Positions 51,774 through 54,403 of a DNA stretch of 54,403 nucleotides are shown here, one piece after another. Source of the stretch: Candidatus Cryptobacteroides faecipullorum. Its GTDB lineage: Bacteria; Bacteroidota; Bacteroidia; Bacteroidales; UBA932. Positions within the stretch are counted from its first letter, which is position 1. Each line of letters starts with the position of its first letter. The stretch is taken from the NCBI GenBank assembly GCA_017694885.1, contig JADIMH010000009.1:1-54403 (forward strand), in the 5' to 3' direction. A model generated the notes under the pieces. The model had not been told where the DNA came from and did not search any database. It worked only from the letters and a program-made list of their open reading frames with translations. The translations under genes were made by a program, and so were the position numbers.

Positions 51774-54059
51774 TCACAACCGGAATCGGTCCCTGTATTT
51801 CATATAAAGCATCTGCGATGTCTTTATCTCATCACCGGAAGGCTCCGAAGGATAAATGTCACCACCTGCAGCCCATTTTTCTTCGAATGCCAGGCAGTCC
51901 GATCTGAAACTTTCATAATCGAAAGGCTTACCGTCCATAAGGGCGGCCTGCTGCCGCGCATAGAACATCTCATACCTCCGGCAATAAAAATCATCTATCA
52001 GACCGGACCAGTTCTTACATGCATAGTCATTGAGAGGACTTCCAGGCTTTCCCCACAGGGTGATCTGGGTCTTCGCGTTCCACTCATACAGGATTTTCTC
52101 CTCCGGAGTAGTGCCGAGAGCCTTCGCCGATTCGACCCACGGACCCAGAAGGAATTCCTTTCTGGTCGCAAGGAGGCCGTCGATTTCATGCATAAGGGCC
52201 ATGACTTCCGAAGACTTCTGCCTGAAGGCTTCAGCATCGGAAGCGTAAAACGCTTTCTGCGATTCATAGTGAAGCCTGTCGAGGAGTTCTACCAGAGCCT
52301 GGCGGGTAACGTCCACCAGATCATATCTGAAACCATCGCTTTCCGAAAGCGCACCGGCACATCTTATCATACCGTCCCATGCCGACAAGAGAGAATCCAG
52401 AGGAAAGAAGTTCCCGGGCTTCTGAAGACTGTCCGGATCAGATGCGAACACCGGTCTCCCTGTCATGACAGACTGTTTTCCGCCATTCACTTCCGTATGG
52501 TTCGAATATACTGAGTTTACCAGACTTTCCCAAGACTTCAGGATGTCCGCCTGAACATCGGCACCGGCATTCTCCAATCCGTAACGGCACGTAAGATAAT
52601 CTTCCAGAAATGCATCCGCATCGACAGGTCCGTCCTGCCATACGTTCTCCAGCATAAGGGCGAAGATGAAAGGGTTCTGGTTTATACCCTCCATGGTGAG
52701 CCCTATTCCGGACATATTGCCGGCATCGGAACGGTGAAGCAAGGCATCAGGTTCCGATGACACCACGTCGGCTGTTCCGCAAAGGCACTGTCTCTGCCCG
52801 AAATTCTGCAGCATGCACCAAAGCCACTGTTTCCCGTAAAAGGACTTTGCCTTCTCCCACACGGGCTTCATATCCGCAAAAAGATCCAGAAGGAGCATCC
52901 TGTCATCGGCTACCGGACTCAACAGCGCTTCTATCTGTTCGTCTCCCCAGAAATCCGCCTGATGGTAGAAAAGCCAGGCCTGCATCACCCAGACAGCCTC
53001 GGGATCGACAGCGGACATGCCCTCATATACTACCCTGGACATCGAAGCCAGATAGTCCGGATCCGAAGTAGGAGGAAGGTTCTCGTTGAAAGTATCCGCA
53101 GTATAGAAATGGTTTGTACCGTAAGTGTTTATTTCCTCTTCGAGGAACATTCCGGCTATGACGCTGAACATGCTGTCCGCCGGAGACAACAGAGAAACCG
53201 CAGGATAGTCTATCCATTCTGTCTTGTCTACCCTGGCCTCAGGGAACCTGGTTCCGAAAGACGGCGGCACGTGCCCCGTAAAGGCCGGAAGCACGGGAGT
53301 CATGCCTAAAGAACGCTCCCTGCCGAGAATGAATTTCTGCAGTACTTCGTGGGCATCGATAAACGACTGCGGAAGGGGACCGCCCCATCCATCCAGATTG
53401 CCCATCCAGAACCAGTTGAAAAACGCCGGACCGCTGAAAAAACCGTCGAGTTCCTCATCCGTAAATCCGAGTTTCCTGTATACCTTCTGCCAGACGGTGT
53501 TCTGTCCGGTAAGGGCAAGGGGCATGTTGATTCCGTTCATTGCCATGAAATCTATCTCCTGCTGCCATCTTTCCCGGTCCCACCAGCTCATCGAATAGTT
53601 GAAAGTACAGTAATTCAGATAATATCTGTATTTATAAGGAGATACCCTGTCAACCCTCTCTTGGGGAAGAGGCAGCACTTCCGGAAGGTCAGTACTGCTT
53701 CCGCACCAGCTCCAGTGCCAGCCGCAATACTGCCTGAGATACCGGTGCAATGCACTGGCTACGCTCACTCCGGTATTCCCTTCAAGGACTATCTTCCCTT
53801 TGTCCGAAGCATAGAAAGAGAACCAGTCCCTGCCATTTCGCTGATAAGGGGAAACGACCACTTCGAAATCACGGGAATGCTCCCCTGTCACTCTTTCTAC
53901 AAGCGCCTCGGCAGCAAGAGCCTGTTCCGAAGCATCGTATTCCGACTTCAGGACAGATCCCGGGTCAGGAGAAGAACAGGCAAAGGACAACAACAGCACC
54001 GCACTCTGCAATACCGGCAGAATACCGCTTGGTTTATGATCGGACAGCATCTTCAGCAT
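51774..54059 (-). CDS. alpha-N-acetylglucosaminidase (GH89, NAGLU-like), lipoprotein
   Basis: This enzyme cleaves terminal alpha-GlcNAc, as found on gastric mucins and heparan sulphate. It has a lipoprotein signal (LLLSFACSSPD), an N-terminal alpha/beta domain, and the catalytic barrel: YLNYCTFNYSMSWWDRERW, GPAFFNWFWMGNLDGWGGPLP, YTADTFNENLPP with the acid Glu region, MLQNFGQR, and GLTMEGINQNPF with the nucleophile Glu. I chose the ATG at 54059, 2 bp after the AGE-family gene ends; upstream residues up to 54128 overlap that gene. Next in-frame Met at 54050. Confidence 0.94.
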   Translation of the reverse strand: MLKMLSDHKPSGILPVLQSAVLLLSFACSSPDPGSVLKSEYDASEQALAAEALVERVTGEHSRDFEVVVSPYQRNGRDWFSFYASDKGKIVLEGNTGVSVASALHRYLRQYCGWHWSWCGSSTDLPEVLPLPQERVDRVSPYKYRYYLNYCTFNYSMSWWDRERWQQEIDFMAMNGINMPLALTGQNTVWQKVYRKLGFTDEELDGFFSGPAFFNWFWMGNLDGWGGPLPQSFIDAHEVLQKFILGRERSLGMTPVLPAFTGHVPPSFGTRFPEARVDKTEWIDYPAVSLLSPADSMFSVIAGMFLEEEINTYGTNHFYTADTFNENLPPTSDPDYLASMSRVVYEGMSAVDPEAVWVMQAWLFYHQADFWGDEQIEALLSPVADDRMLLLDLFADMKPVWEKAKSFYGKQWLWCMLQNFGQRQCLCGTADVVSSEPDALLHRSDAGNMSGIGLTMEGINQNPFIFALMLENVWQDGPVDADAFLEDYLTCRYGLENAGADVQADILKSWESLVNSVYSNHTEVNGGKQSVMTGRPVFASDPDSLQKPGNFFPLDSLLSAWDGMIRCAGALSESDGFRYDLVDVTRQALVELLDRLHYESQKAFYASDAEAFRQKSSEVMALMHEIDGLLATRKEFLLGPWVESAKALGTTPEEKILYEWNAKTQITLWGKPGSPLNDYACKNWSGLIDDFYCRRYEMFYARQQAALMDGKPFDYESFRSDCLAFEEKWAAGGDIYPSEPSGDEIKTSQMLYMKYRDRFRL

Positions 54060-54061
54060 AA

Positions 54062-54403
54062 TTACAGTTGTCCAAGAATCTGCCAGATCTGGTAAAGGCC
54101 TCTCGGTACATGGAAGCACCCTTTCCATTTTCCTCCTTTCAGAGGAAGAAGCATCTCTCCCCTACGGTTCAGATAACCGAACCACTCCGGATATTCCTTG
54201 TCCTTGAAATGCTCCCACATATAGTCATGGAGCTTCATGAACCACTGAAGACATTCCTTATTGCCAGTCAGGCTATAAGCCTTGATCATGGCAATGGCGG
54301 ACTCGATATGTACCCACCACAGCTTCTGATCCCATTCGAGCTGCTGCTGGGGATAGCCTTTGCGGTCCATAAAATAGAATATGCCTCCGTATTCCTTGTC
54401 CCA
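54062..54403 (-). CDS. N-acylglucosamine 2-epimerase (AGE) family protein, 5' end cut by window
   Basis: The frame is open to the window edge, so only the C-terminal part is seen (about 113 residues). Landmarks are [51 protein letters not shown], and [22 protein letters not shown]-family enzymes interconvert GlcNAc and ManNAc or related sugars. It is first of the visible amino-sugar operon, 2 bp before the GH89 gene. Whether it acts on GlcNAc, ManNAc or a disaccharide needs the missing N-terminus. Confidence 0.88.
   Translation of the reverse strand, partial: WDKEYGGIFYFMDRKGYPQQQLEWDQKLWWVHIESAIAMIKAYSLTGNKECLQWFMKLHDYMWEHFKDKEYPEWFGYLNRRGEMLLPLKGGKWKGCFHVPRGLYQIWQILGQL

Overview
The window reads as a chromosomal segment of a gut-type Bacteroidales bacterium (phylum Bacteroidota). 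The evidence is a SusC/SusD pair with BT_3987-type surface lipoproteins, many secreted glycosidases with lipoprotein signals, promoters of the Bacteroidota form (TTG, about 19-22 bp, TAnnTTTG), and an ornithine carbamoyltransferase homologue of the N-succinyl-ornithine type known from Bacteroides fragilis. Genus cannot be fixed from the sequence. No tRNA, rRNA, CRISPR array or intact insertion sequence was found.

Layout. (1) 1-8840: a polysaccharide or glycoprotein utilisation operon on the plus strand: SusC (5' end cut by the window), SusD, two paralogous BT_3987/DUF1735 lipoproteins, and a lipoprotein resembling a gluzincin-type metallopeptidase whose zinc motif looks altered. It ends in a hairpin terminator; a secreted six-hairpin glycosidase-like protein follows (8919-10997). 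(2) 11083-13843: housekeeping genes, with class II aldolase divergent from gmk-nadD-CYTH across a short palindromic promoter region. (3) 13893-20513: GH109-type lipoprotein, RluA-type pseudouridine synthase, dnaK with palindromes upstream, two GH43 proteins and a small conserved protein. (4) 20514-26965: arginine biosynthesis (GNAT, argG, argC, argD, argF') with an EamA transporter on the opposite strand between argD and argF'. A structured leader carries a short frame with clustered Arg codons. (5) 27180-29347: secreted barrel-like protein, alpha/beta hydrolase, and a decayed PD-(D/E)XK (Rpn-type) nuclease. (6) 29387-35935, minus strand: a complete glycine cleavage operon running lipoate ligase, gcvT, gcvH, gcvPA, gcvPB, lpd. 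(7) 36076-43664: SGNH hydrolase, esterase, M16 peptidase, a 56-residue 2[4Fe-4S] ferredoxin, DUF1573 protein, and a 10-TM metal exporter. (8) 43731-54403: an amino-sugar and sialoglycan locus: GH33 sialidase (plus), then on the minus strand an AGE-family epimerase (cut by the window), GH89, a GDPD-DUF4855 fusion, GH20, and an unrecognised 701-residue lipoprotein.

Taken together the accessory genes suggest growth on host-type glycans: sialic acid release (GH33), beta- and alpha-linked GlcNAc removal (GH20, GH89), possibly GalNAc removal (GH109), and hexosamine epimerisation (AGE). The substrate of the SusCD locus cannot be read from sequence alone. Positions given for family-level domains come from reading the translations; no alignment or structure prediction was run.
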